A DNA stretch of 60,934 bases from Nitrososphaerota archaeon (GCA_021325255.1 JAJPHP010000084.1:1-60934), one strand, 5' to 3'; counted from the stretch's first letter, positions 44,939 through 53,128 are shown. Translations and numbers: made by a program. The notes: a model not told the origin generated them from the sequence alone.

Positions 44939-45268
44939 ATGAGTGAGCAGTCAGCAGCGACTTCAAGCGCCATACCCGCTTTTAACTCCAAGACAATGGA
45001 ATGCATAATGTGCAAGGAAAAGATGTTCTATTCAGAAGAGAACCTTGTCCACGTCTGCCTGAACGAAAAACATGGCGTGCTATGTTTCTTCGAGCCGGAT
45101 AGCTGCTGGTTTGCGGCGAGCGAGAACACGGCCCTAGAGCTTGGCAAGTTGGGGATCAAGTTCCATTTTATTCCGAAGAACGTCTTCGAGAATGCGGGCC
45201 TGGCTGATTTCAAGTGCGAATACTCTGACGACCCTGGCAAGACGGGTCAGAACGCATCCTCGTCCTAG
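44939..45268 (+). CDS. Small Cys-containing protein, unknown function
   Basis: A 109-residue soluble protein with a CIMCKEKM knuckle near residue 23 and further cysteines (VHVCLNEKHGVLCF, SCW, KCEY) that could complete a zinc site. The ATG start follows an AT-rich GG-containing leader. The 3' end overlaps the VOC gene by four bases, tail to tail. No specific family. Confidence 0.65.
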   Translation: MSEQSAATSSAIPAFNSKTMECIMCKEKMFYSEENLVHVCLNEKHGVLCFFEPDSCWFAASENTALELGKLGIKFHFIPKNVFENAGLADFKCEYSDDPGKTGQNASSS

Positions 45269-45645
45269 GCGTGCTCTATCAGCTCAAGCCATATTCCATT
45301 CGGGTCCTTGATGAATGCGATCTTGCTCTTTGATCCCTGAAGCGAGTAGGGTTCCTTTGCAATCTCCACTCCCTTTCTGCGAAACTCCTCGATTGATTTT
45401 GCGACATCTTTCACATGGAAAGCGATGTGGTCGAGCTGGTCGCCATCCGTCCAGTCCCTCTTGTTCTTCCAGTAGGTAAGCTCAAGCGCAAGGTTGCTGC
45501 CCCCTTCTCCTTCGACGAAGGCTATCTCTGCATTGTTCTCGGGAATTTCCCTCCGGCTTGCGAGTTTTAGTCCAAGGGTTTCTGTGTAGAAACTTATCGA
45601 TTGATCCATGTTTTTGACCGTGATCGAAACGTGAGCTATCTTCAT
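45265..45645 (-). CDS. VOC/glyoxalase-family metalloprotein
   Basis: A vicinal-oxygen-chelate fold protein of 126 residues from ATG 45645 (MKIAHVSITV). Paired beta-alpha-beta-beta-beta modules are visible: HVSITVKNMDQSISFYTETLG, then LDHIAFHVKDV. Candidate metal ligands are H5, an E in LALELTYW, H in DHIAFHV and E in IWLELIE, the glyoxalase I set. A lactoylglutathione-lyase-like or methylmalonyl-epimerase-like activity is possible. Upstream frame of 31 residues is unlikely to be translated. Confidence 0.88.
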   Translation of the reverse strand: MKIAHVSITVKNMDQSISFYTETLGLKLASRREIPENNAEIAFVEGEGGSNLALELTYWKNKRDWTDGDQLDHIAFHVKDVAKSIEEFRRKGVEIAKEPYSLQGSKSKIAFIKDPNGIWLELIEHA

Positions 45646-45765
45646 GTTCGGCCTGCCTCTTGAAGGAAAGAACTGGGTTGTGTAAGATAAGGGTTCAGCG
45701 CGGCTTCTAGGCGCGAGTTCTTCAACTGAAAATGTCACCCACTTCAGACAGGGAATCAGGAGCTC

Positions 45766-46260
45766 TCAGGCGGTCATGGAAAGCTGAAGGTTCTCGTTAA
45801 GGTAGTCGTCGAGGTTCAGGATCCTGTGGTACTTGTCCTGCTTGTCCTCGATTGAATAGCCCGCGGACACTTTGATTGGAGATGTCTTTTCCACGCACTG
45901 GTGCTCGATCTCCTCGCCGACGTGTACACGAAAGACGTCAAACTTTGGCTGCTCCTCGGCACTGCAGACAAAGACAACCCAGCGCGTATCAGGCCCGTCG
46001 AGCACCGGGAACCCTGCTTCTGCTGAAAGATTGTTCAGGCCCTGAACCCTTAGCTCAATTCCTTTTACGTGGCAGACGGAGCAGCGCCACACATCAACGC
46101 AACCAATTGCCTCGCTTCCATTGTATAGGTTCACTGCCGCGTAGTACCTGAACTCGTGCTGGTGCTCCTTTGCTGGAATTGGCGTGGTCAAAGTGGGAAT
46201 TGCGCTCTGTTTTCCTAGTTGTTTTGAGGCCTTCTTTTCTTTTTTTCCCCTAGACCTCAT
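45766..46260 (-). CDS. Hypothetical zinc-binding protein
   Basis: A 164-residue protein with a Lys-rich N-terminus, a cysteine cluster (GCVDVWRCSVC), and further cysteines near the end (FVCSAEE, HQCVEK). The ends are soluble and charged. It overlaps the upstream small zinc protein gene by 11 bases, so the two are probably made from one transcript. No family recognised. Confidence 0.65.
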   Translation of the reverse strand: MRSRGKKEKKASKQLGKQSAIPTLTTPIPAKEHQHEFRYYAAVNLYNGSEAIGCVDVWRCSVCHVKGIELRVQGLNNLSAEAGFPVLDGPDTRWVVFVCSAEEQPKFDVFRVHVGEEIEHQCVEKTSPIKVSAGYSIEDKQDKYHRILNLDDYLNENLQLSMTA

Positions 46261-46594
46261 TCATGAGGTCAGAGAACTTGAGCACGTAGAGGGAGTAGGC
46301 GTCCTCTCCCTTCATGCAATCATCGCAGACTGTCCCGTCGCTCTCCTCCTCGACCTTCGGCTCGCCGCAGATGAAGCATTTGCGCCCCTTGCCCTTCACG
46401 ACGGCTTCGCTTTCAATCTCGACCGGCTCCCTGATTGCTTCGGATATTATGGCGGTTGCGCGCTCTAAGTTCGTCGAGGAGGTAAACCTAAAGCCCATGC
46501 CTTTTTCATAATCGACCCCTGATGCTCTCAGTCCCCGAAAGACATCACTTCCCACGTAGGGTAGTTTGAACCAAGTATCCATCTTTATCTTCAA
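46250..46594 (-). CDS. Small zinc-finger protein
   Basis: A 114-residue protein with a four-cysteine finger (CFICGE...GTVCDDCM) at about residues 78-99. The N-terminal half is globular and basic. It overlaps the next gene and starts just after rfcL's end on the same strand, suggesting an rfcL-linked transcript. No specific family. Confidence 0.65.
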   Translation of the reverse strand: MKIKMDTWFKLPYVGSDVFRGLRASGVDYEKGMGFRFTSSTNLERATAIISEAIREPVEIESEAVVKGKGRKCFICGEPKVEEESDGTVCDDCMKGEDAYSLYVLKFSDLMNEV

Positions 46595-46621
46595 CGATGA
46601 TCATAATCACTCTTTTTTTCG

Positions 46622-47803
46622 TCAGGGTTTTCGAGCCAGTTTGAGAAGAACCCTCTTTTCAGAATCCTCAAACCCATTTTTCTCGAGGAATTCGGGCAGC
46701 ATCTTCAGATTTGCCCTAAAGTAGTAAGCAAAATACGGAAGGAAGAAAGTCGCGAAATCACTCTTGCCCACGTGGTATTTTTCGGAGAGAACGCTTAACA
46801 TCTCCTTGACCACCCTCCCGTCGTTCCATATCGACAGCCTGAGGTTCCACGGGAGGCTCGAGTCTACCTTTTTCAGGTTCTTCCCGAACGTCGCGAGGGC
46901 GAGCTCTTTGTCGATGTACCTCAAGAGCCTCCAGGATTGCGTTCGGCTTATCCTGCCGTAAATCATGTCCGCCTGCGATAAGAGTTCCAGCGCCTCTGAC
47001 CTCGCTTCAACGGAGAGATTCTTCGCAGATACCACGGCGTCGAACATGGATCTTATCTTCTCGATGGGCGGCGCGTCGAACTGACGAAGCTTTGCCAACT
47101 CCTCGTCGAAGGTCTTTGAGGAGAGTATCGCGTCCAGCGCTTCAGAATCGCTCAAGAACTGGTCGTCGGTCCTGCCACCTACGACCCTCTGTCCTGAGAG
47201 TGTCTGGAGGTTGTTGAGCGCCTGCCTGACGTCCCCTCGGCTGTTCCTGGCTACTTGACCGAGTGCCGAATCTGAAGCCTCTATCCCTTCGCGGTTTGCC
47301 ACGCACCTGAGGTAGATCTGAACGAGGTCTTCTCCGATCGGTCTGAACTTTAGGGCAAGTGACTTTTGCTGCAATTTCTTCAGTTTTTGGAGGTCTTCGA
47401 CGTTTGCGGCCATGGCCACGGGAACCCTCGCGTTCTCGACAAAATCCATGATGAAGTCCATCCCCGCAAAGTCGGCCCGACCTGAGATGCCGTCAATCTC
47501 GTCTAGGAAAATCAGGAGTCTCTCGTCGCTGAAGAGGGTCTTGTTTTCAAGCGAGGGCCCAATCTCTTCCCTCAGCCTGTCCCTTGTTCGCACGTCGCTC
47601 GCATTGAGCTCGATGATACTATATCCGAACTCCTTTGCGAGTGCGTAAATCGAGGTGGACTTGCCCACACCGGGCGGGCCAAGCAGGAGCAGCGGCTTGG
47701 ACCCGATCTTCCAGTGCTTCAGCCACTTTACCATCTGAAGCCTGGGCTGCTCGTTGCCTACAAGCGATGCGATTTTCTGTGGCCTGTACTTTTCTGAAAG
47801 CAA
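46622..47803 (-). CDS. rfcL: Replication factor C large subunit
   Basis: Large subunit of the clamp loader that opens PCNA on DNA. SEKYRPQKI at the very start is the RFC box, Walker A is GPPGVGKST, Walker B is LLIFLDEIDG (DEID in place of DExx), and SRGDVRQALNNLQ is the sensor 2/SRC region. About 393 residues from TTG 47803, which follows a GGAGGT site by 11 bases; a longer frame to TTG 47941 overlaps the ubiA stop but adds 46 unconserved residues. The usual basic PCNA-binding tail is short here. Placed directly after ubiA. Confidence 0.92.
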   Translation of the reverse strand: MLSEKYRPQKIASLVGNEQPRLQMVKWLKHWKIGSKPLLLLGPPGVGKSTSIYALAKEFGYSIIELNASDVRTRDRLREEIGPSLENKTLFSDERLLIFLDEIDGISGRADFAGMDFIMDFVENARVPVAMAANVEDLQKLKKLQQKSLALKFRPIGEDLVQIYLRCVANREGIEASDSALGQVARNSRGDVRQALNNLQTLSGQRVVGGRTDDQFLSDSEALDAILSSKTFDEELAKLRQFDAPPIEKIRSMFDAVVSAKNLSVEARSEALELLSQADMIYGRISRTQSWRLLRYIDKELALATFGKNLKKVDSSLPWNLRLSIWNDGRVVKEMLSVLSEKYHVGKSDFATFFLPYFAYYFRANLKMLPEFLEKNGFEDSEKRVLLKLARKP

Positions 47804-47937
47804 TCCGTGAAGGTACCTCCTACACGCTCGGAAGTAGTATCCGAATTCTAATGCACACTGGGGGTGTTCTTCCAAGTTGCCTTTTATCGCTTGCTGGTGG
47901 ATCTCCCCCAATCTTTGTGCGAGGAGACATTTTGTCT

Positions 47938-48828
47938 TCAAACAAACAGACCAGAGATGAGGTAAGCCAGCAATCCGGCCATCATGCCACCTAGCGCGAT
48001 TGACTTTAGTTTCAGCGACTCTGCCTCAACCTTCATCGAGAGTACTTTGTAGGTCAGGTAGAGGAAGATACCGTCTGGGATGAGAATCAACCCCGCGTAA
48101 AGGAAAAGAGCGTTCCCGAGCAGGCCGAAGAGAACGGGCAGCAAGCTTGAAGCTACAGCAGCTAAGAAGAATGCCGCGACCAAGTTGCGTGCCGCCCTAA
48201 CTCCGTGTGATATCGCCACGGTCTTTACGTTCCTGGTCCTGTCGCCTTGAACATCGGCGATTCCTTTGAGCACCTCTCGGCCCATCCCGGCGATGAATGA
48301 AGTCAGGGCGAGCAGATAGCCCAGGTTGACACTATAGTTCCCAAGCGCAATGGATCCGTAGATGTATGGAATCGCAAGCGAGAACGCGACAAGTGAGTTT
48401 CCGAATAACCCGAGCTTCTTTCCTTGAAAGTTGTAGTACCAACCGATGAATGCAAAGAGCGCAGCTATAGCAAAGTTTGCGAGCCCAAGCGGAACTGCGA
48501 CTGCGATTCCGAGTACTAGCAAAATACACGCGAGCCATTTTGCGCTTCTGAGCGAAATTGCGCCGCTGGCAAGAGGCCTTCGGGGCTGGTTTATTCTGTC
48601 AACGCCTATATCGTAGATATCGTTTGAAACCATGGAAAAGCCGGAGATGAAAAAGCCCGTGAGGAAACCGAGGAGCGAGCGCAGAGTGAATATTTGGTGA
48701 TAACTGTGCGAAGTGACAGCGATCCCCACGACCACTGCGAACCCTACCATGACCGAGTTTGCAGGTCGGATCAGGCTGAGGTACTGACCAATGGCTAACG
48801 GCTCGCTCTTGCTACTCTCATTGACCAA
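47938..48828 (-). CDS. UbiA-family prenyltransferase
   Basis: An integral membrane prenyltransferase of 296 residues with about eight or nine helices. The two Asp-rich motifs that bind Mg-prenyl diphosphate are NDIYDIGVDRINQPRRPLASG and KGIADVQGDRTRN. In archaea this family includes digeranylgeranylglyceryl-phosphate synthase, the second ether-lipid step, which is the most likely role; menaquinone or haem side-chain transfer is possible. It lies upstream of rfcL on the same strand. Confidence 0.9.
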   Translation of the reverse strand: MVNESSKSEPLAIGQYLSLIRPANSVMVGFAVVVGIAVTSHSYHQIFTLRSLLGFLTGFFISGFSMVSNDIYDIGVDRINQPRRPLASGAISLRSAKWLACILLVLGIAVAVPLGLANFAIAALFAFIGWYYNFQGKKLGLFGNSLVAFSLAIPYIYGSIALGNYSVNLGYLLALTSFIAGMGREVLKGIADVQGDRTRNVKTVAISHGVRAARNLVAAFFLAAVASSLLPVLFGLLGNALFLYAGLILIPDGIFLYLTYKVLSMKVEAESLKLKSIALGGMMAGLLAYLISGLFV

Positions 48829-49058
48829 TACCGAAGCGTGTCCTCCCTAGCCTTGTATGCGCAGCTGGATCAATGAGAAAATGAAGGCCCAATAAAACAT
48901 TCCATTGGCTTGAAGACGATAAGGGACATGAACCCCTTTGCTACTTTGGACAGTGACCAAAGAGGGAGAGTGCGCTGCTCTTTTTTTCTTGCTCAGTGAA
49001 AGCTGAACATGGCTGACGCTAGCAAAAAACAGATATTTTTTGCAGCTCCCTGTTACTA

Positions 49059-49772
49059 CTACTTCATCGCCCTAAGTGCAGAGTTCTGAGGTACGATGTG
49101 CTCGAACTGCTTCGAGGCCTCCTCGATATCCTTGTGCGTGTCGATTGACCTCCAGTTGACGTTCTCGTACTTTGTGACGCCAATCTTCTTGTCCACCGCA
49201 AGTCCCGGCAGGGTCTCCTTCTCGATGTTACCCTCATCGGGGAGCACGTCGAGGATATCCTTGGAGAGGCAGTAGACTCCCGCGTTTATCCAGTAATCGC
49301 CAAGGACGGGCTTTTCTCTGAAACCTGTAGCTAGGCCGTTATCAATCTCGATGATTCCGTAGGGGCTGGGAAGTGGAATTGCAGCAATTGATGCCATTAA
49401 ACCCTCCTTCAGGTTGTTGACGAGTTTCCAAGGGTCGAGGTCCGTAATCAGGTCACCGTTCATCGCGAGGAAATTATCTCCGGATATCAGGCTCCTCGCG
49501 TTCTTGATTGCGCCGCCCGTGCCGAGTGGTTTCTCCTCCACAGAGTAACCGACGCTGACGCCGAACTTGTGGCCGCTCCCGATGTAGTCCAAGACATTGG
49601 TCTTCAGATATCCAACGCAGATTACGACCTCTTTGATTCCGTACTTGGAAAGCCAGTTCAACTGCCACTCGAGAATCGGTACGCCAAGAACTTCAATCAT
49701 CGGTTTTGGTTTGTCATCGGTGAGTGGTTTCAGCCTCTTGCCGAAACCGCCTGCAAGAATCACAGCTTTCAT
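49059..49772 (-). CDS. Sugar-phosphate nucleotidyltransferase
   Basis: Makes NDP-sugars from NTP and sugar-1-phosphate. The signature AVILAGGFGKRLKPLT with the catalytic KPMIEVLGVPI follows immediately after the first methionine, then GTGGAI and MNGDLI. The 237-residue length indicates the catalytic domain alone, without the C-terminal beta-helix of the larger bifunctional enzymes. Candidate products include GDP-mannose or dTDP/UDP-glucose. It lies between ubiA and endA-like genes. Confidence 0.92.
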   Translation of the reverse strand: MKAVILAGGFGKRLKPLTDDKPKPMIEVLGVPILEWQLNWLSKYGIKEVVICVGYLKTNVLDYIGSGHKFGVSVGYSVEEKPLGTGGAIKNARSLISGDNFLAMNGDLITDLDPWKLVNNLKEGLMASIAAIPLPSPYGIIEIDNGLATGFREKPVLGDYWINAGVYCLSKDILDVLPDEGNIEKETLPGLAVDKKIGVTKYENVNWRSIDTHKDIEEASKQFEHIVPQNSALRAMK

Positions 49773-49856
49773 TGTAATGGGTCGGCGGCAAAAAATCTCT
49801 TTTTGGCCGATTTAAGAAGTGTGGTTTATTTCTATCATGATCCGATACAGTCAGCA

Positions 49857-50603
49857 CTATGCTGATTTTAACGGCCGCCACTTTCCCACTTTGTAGTAGA
49901 TCACTTCACCTCTGCGCTCCACTACGGCGATCACAGCCTCCTTGCCCATGGTTGTCATCTCCTCGATGTGTTTCTTGAGCTCGCCGACGCTCATCGTCTT
50001 GCCCTCGTTTAGCCCAAAAACGATGTATTTCGCTGCTTTTTCACCATAATCGCCTCGCTCGTAAACTCGAAAGTCGATGGGAAAGCCGAACCCCTCTCTA
50101 ACAACGTACCCTCTGCTTCTGAGGTCTCTGAAGACTAGAAACCGCGTCCAGGCATTCTCATCTCTAGTAAGTGCGAAGTTCACGTAATCGGTGAACTCTT
50201 CCTGGTGAGCCCCCCTCCTGAGCTTGAGCTTGCCCGTGTACATGAGGTATAGTACCTCGTAGTCCTTGAGGTAGAACTGCTCGCCCTCGCGGATTCCAAA
50301 CCCCTTGGATTCGAGGAGCCTCGTGTCCTCTGGTCTTTCCAAAATCGCATGCTTGAGTTTCTTCGAAAAGACAGCGCTAATCTCCTGCTGAATTTCCTGC
50401 TCCTGCTGTCCCTTTCCCCCGAAGACCTGTCTTGGAGGGAACCGGCGCTCTCTCTTTGGGAATTGTTGCCGCTCCTCCGCCTCTGTTGCTTCGGGTATCA
50501 GCTCGTCGCCTGTTGATTCCCACTTCTGGCCAGCCGAAACTTCGTCATTCTTAGATCCGTCTTCGACTGTGGATTTCTCATTCTGAGTTGCTGGCGCGCT
50601 CAT
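49857..50603 (-). CDS. tRNA-splicing endonuclease subunit, probable structural (His-less) type
   Basis: An EndA-family protein of 248 residues. The first 75 are charged and low-complexity, then an N-terminal domain (LYLMYTGKLKLRRG) and the C-terminal nuclease domain follow. The conserved DFRVYERG holds catalytic Tyr181, and Lys221 (GKEAVIAVV) is kept, but the usual His (as in HAPYLV) is replaced: the aligned stretch reads AAKYIV. This suggests the structural half of a heterotetrameric (alpha-beta)2 enzyme, a type known to cut introns at varied positions. The catalytic partner is not in the window. It lies divergently 145 bases from the intron-bearing mtnA-like gene. Confidence 0.85.
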   Translation of the reverse strand: MSAPATQNEKSTVEDGSKNDEVSAGQKWESTGDELIPEATEAEERQQFPKRERRFPPRQVFGGKGQQEQEIQQEISAVFSKKLKHAILERPEDTRLLESKGFGIREGEQFYLKDYEVLYLMYTGKLKLRRGAHQEEFTDYVNFALTRDENAWTRFLVFRDLRSRGYVVREGFGFPIDFRVYERGDYGEKAAKYIVFGLNEGKTMSVGELKKHIEEMTTMGKEAVIAVVERRGEVIYYKVGKWRPLKSA

Positions 50604-50705
50604 TTTGAATTAGGTGATGACCTCGAAACGGCATGGCTATGGAGGAGGTGCCCGAACTCTGGACTTCCCAGATCGGGTTTGGTAGCAAGAATCGATTCAA
50701 ACTCG

Positions 50706-50715
50706 TTTATAAAAG
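50706..50715 (+). promoter_or_regulatory. TATA box for the mtnA-like gene
   Basis: TTTATAAAAG, 34-43 bases before ATG 50749. Transcription would start near 50738, downstream of the alternative start at 50719, so ATG 50749 is preferred. Confidence 0.5.
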
Positions 50716-50748
50716 GACTTGTCGCTTCAAAACTTCAATGAGGTGCCA

Positions 50749-51893
50749 ATGAGCAGAAGGAATATGCAACAGCGTTCACTGAAGGGGCGAGTCAGCTTTT
50801 TCAAAGAGCGGACGATCAGCTGGAATCATAAGAACAATTCGGTAAGAATGATTGACCAGACACTCCTTCCGACCAAACTTTCATTCATCGACTGCAAGTC
50901 GGTAGATCAGGTTGTCGAGGCGATCAAGACGCTGAGAATTAGAGGTGCGCCCGCGATTGGCGTTGCAGGAGCCATGGGAGTCGCGCTGTCAGCGATAAAC
51001 CACAAAGCGAAGACGAAGAAAGAACTTGTAAGGGAGATTGAACCTGATTGCCTTGCTCTGAAATCTGCAAGACCCACTGCAATAAATCTCGCGTGGGGTG
51101 TTGACAAGGCTTTGGAACATTTGCACTCGCTTCCTGACGATTCGGACATTCACACACTCAGGCGTGACTTGGTTGCATTCGTCGAGTCCCTCGCGGACTT
51201 GGACGTTGAGACAAACAAGAAGCTGTCGGAGCATGGCGAGAGTCTTTTCAAAACCGGAGAGAGCGTTCTCACCCACTGTAAATGAATCCAGAGATGTGAC
51301 TCTGGATTCAGCAGATTGCGGGTGCGCTCGCAACGGTTGGATACGGAACGGCTTTAGGCGTGCTTCGCTCGGCCATGAGGCACGGAAAGACTCTGAAGGT
51401 CTACGCTACCGAATCCCGTCCCGTACTTCAGGGCGCGAGGCTCACTTCATACGAATTGAGCAACGACGGATTTGACGTGACTCTGCTCCCGGACACTGCT
51501 GTCGGGCTCGCGATGCAGAGGGGACTCGTCGACCGCGTCGTTGTCGGCGCTGATAGAATAACAAAGGATGGCCACGTATTCAACAAGATAGGGACTTTCC
51601 AGATTGCGACTCTCGCTAAGCAGCAAAATGTTCCATTCTACGTCGCTGCGCCCCTCTCAACTTTTGACTTTGAAAGTGACTGGAGGAAGGTGAAGATTGA
51701 AGAGCGCCCCGCGGAGGAAGTCAAGAATATTCGAGGTGTTCAGACTGCGCCAACTGCTGTGAGAGTATTCAACCCGGCGTTTGATTGCACCCCGCCTGAA
51801 CTCATTACCGCAATCATCTCCGAGGAGGGCGTGCTGACCAAACCCTTCGGCCCAAAAATTAATAGATTGAAGAAGAAAAAGAGCAAGAATTAA
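50749..51893 (+). CDS. mtnA: Methylthioribose-1-phosphate isomerase-like (MtnA/aIF2B family) interrupted by a BHB-type intron
   Basis: Isomerises 5-methylthioribose-1-phosphate in methionine salvage, or a related sugar phosphate. The genomic frame breaks at 51285 inside the active-site motif. Removing 51282-51316 (35 nt) gives one 369-residue protein with the motif LTHCN-AGALATVGYGTALG intact, where Cys177 is the catalytic cysteine and Asn178 is the split codon (AA|T). The second catalytic residue is in VVVGADRI. Exon 1 also has RIRGAPAIGVAGAMG. The coding sequence is 50749-51281 joined to 51317-51893, a multiple of three. Nothing else in either exon is damaged. Confidence 0.9.
51282..51316 (+). 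other. 35-nt BHB-type pre-mRNA intron in the mtnA-like gene
   Basis: The element contains a perfect 11-bp hairpin (TGAATCCAGAG/CTCTGGATTCA, loop ATGTGA). Next to it is a 4-bp central helix between exon bases CTGT and intron bases GCAG (one G-U pair), and 3-nt bulges AA|A and AT|T with cuts after the second base, the same geometry as the tRNA introns in this window. An outer helix (CACCC/GGGTG) follows an internal loop. The length is not a multiple of three and its removal restores the frame and the conserved motif. This is exactly what archaeal tRNA-splicing endonuclease cuts. Confidence 0.88.
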
Positions 51894-51905
51894 CTTGAAC
51901 GGCGC

Positions 51906-52095
51906 GGGCCCGTAGCCTAGCATGGAGCCTCAAAGGGGGTTTCAAGGCGGAACTAAAGATCCGGCTTTATTCCCTGCGTGCATCGGATTTCTGTCAATCT
52001 GCACACATCAGGGCATCGTGTAGTGCATTCGAGAGGATGTTCAACATGCAGGCCTTCGGAGCCGGGGGTCGTGGGTTCGAATCCCACCGGGCCCG
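51906..52095 (+). tRNA. tRNA-Arg(TCG) with two introns (D-loop and 29/30)
   Basis: The acceptor stem GGGCCCG/CGGGCCC, T-arm GTGGG-TTCGAAT-CCCAC and discriminator G match tRNA-Arg(CCG). Loop CTTCGGA gives anticodon TCG. The intron at 29/30 is 52019-52051 (33 nt), with a strict BHB: outer helix AGG/CCT, central helix GCAT/ATGC, bulges CG|T and AG|G. A second intron of 81 nt (51926-52006 or 51927-52007) splits the D-loop after GCATGG(A); removing it gives AGCATGGATCAGGGC, one base different from the other tRNA-Arg. I could not draw a strict BHB for this D-loop intron. Mature length is 76 nt, the same as the other. Confidence 0.92.
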
Positions 52096-52241
52096 CTCTT
52101 TTCCTGTAGATTTCAATGGTAGAGAACGAGCATGAATATGAAGAAAAGTGCGCGGTTTTCGGAATTGGCATTACCGCAAGCATACAAGTTAATCCACATA
52201 CGAGGTTCGTCGGCGGATCGGTCAAAGAGTCTGAAGTCTTA

Positions 52242-52266
52242 AATATTGCAGGATATTACCAATATT
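52242..52266 (+). promoter_or_regulatory. Inverted-repeat operator at the vapBC promoter
   Basis: AATATTG and CAATATT are perfect 7-bp arms around an 11-base spacer that contains a further ATATT. The repeat lies six bases before the vapB ATG at 52273, a usual place for VapB autoregulation. A TTAAATATT stretch overlapping its left arm may be the TATA box. Confidence 0.5.
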
Positions 52267-52272
52267 ATCAGT

Positions 52273-52539
52273 ATGTCGAAACGTAAGGAACGCCTTGTAA
52301 GGACAACGATAACGCTCCCCCGATCACTCAAAGAAAAAATGAGCCACGTTGAAGTGAACTGGAGTGAAGAGATTAGAGAAATGATTAGCCAGAGAGTCGA
52401 GGAGGAGGGCAGGGCAGATATGGCGGAGGCTGTGATTCTGAATGAGAAGGTGAAACGACAAGCACCAAGAGATTGGAATGCACTTGCAGTGATCAAGCAA
52501 TGGCGAAAAAGAAGGAGTACGTCGTTGACTCATCAATAG
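52273..52539 (+). CDS. vapB: VapB-type antitoxin
   Basis: An 88-residue protein from ATG 52273 (MSKRKERLVR). The N-terminal TTITLPRSLKEKM is a ribbon-helix-helix DNA-binding segment; the middle is helical (WSEEIREMISQRVEEEGRA) and the C-terminal part would wrap the toxin. It overlaps the vapC start by 40 bases, the usual coupling. It probably represses its own promoter through the inverted repeat just upstream. Confidence 0.85.
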   Translation: MSKRKERLVRTTITLPRSLKEKMSHVEVNWSEEIREMISQRVEEEGRADMAEAVILNEKVKRQAPRDWNALAVIKQWRKRRSTSLTHQ

Positions 52540-52934
52540 TAACCAAGTGGTTTCTGGTGGAGGCAGATTCAGAGCTAGCAACTGGACTGAGAAACGACTT
52601 TGCTACGGGGCGGGTCGGCTTGACTGTGCCCACTTTGTTATTCTATGAAGTAATGAATGCACTGCGATTCAGCGGACTATATAACGAGACGAATCTTACG
52701 ATAGCCGCCAGATCATTGAGCAAGTATCGATTTGGTATCTGGAGGCCGCGGGGAAAACTGCTAGAGTTGTGCGGAGCTCTGAGCGTCAGGCATGACCTGA
52801 CAGTATATGATTCAACTTATGTTGCTCTGGCACAAAGAATCCACACAAAGGTAATTACCGAAGACAAAGAAATACTAGTCAAGTTTCCGGGTTATACAAT
52901 TTCCTTGAACCGTTATGTTCCTGACACCGCATGA
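52500..52934 (+). CDS. vapC: VapC-type PIN-domain ribonuclease toxin
   Basis: A 144-residue PIN domain from ATG 52500 (MAKKKEYVVDSS). Acidic catalytic residues are visible as VVDSSI (first Asp), FYEVMNAL (Glu), TVYDSTYVALA (Asp) and ITEDKEI (Asp). Such toxins cut RNA, often tRNA, when not bound by VapB. It forms a two-gene unit with the overlapping antitoxin, directly downstream of the interrupted tRNA-Arg(TCG). Confidence 0.9.
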   Translation: MAKKKEYVVDSSIVTKWFLVEADSELATGLRNDFATGRVGLTVPTLLFYEVMNALRFSGLYNETNLTIAARSLSKYRFGIWRPRGKLLELCGALSVRHDLTVYDSTYVALAQRIHTKVITEDKEILVKFPGYTISLNRYVPDTA

Positions 52935-53128
52935 GCTTCCAATTGCTGATTCAAGAATATGGAGGCCAAGAGAGAGTCAACGGAGCTGTAGCCGAAAGTA
53001 GACGAGAATGTCAGCGATAGCATGTAATCGAGCGGCATTCCGGGACAGGTTTACTAAGAAAGGACTCAAGCTGCTAAACGTGTTACAAGTAATGTCTTCA
53101 CTGTGCTCTAAACAGTTCGCTTGAACAT

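Noticed and set aside
51282..51316. The mtnA-like break as a simple frameshift or pseudogene
   Set aside because: A random indel would not carry an 11-bp stem, a BHB with correct bulges and exact restoration of the active-site motif; both exons are otherwise intact.
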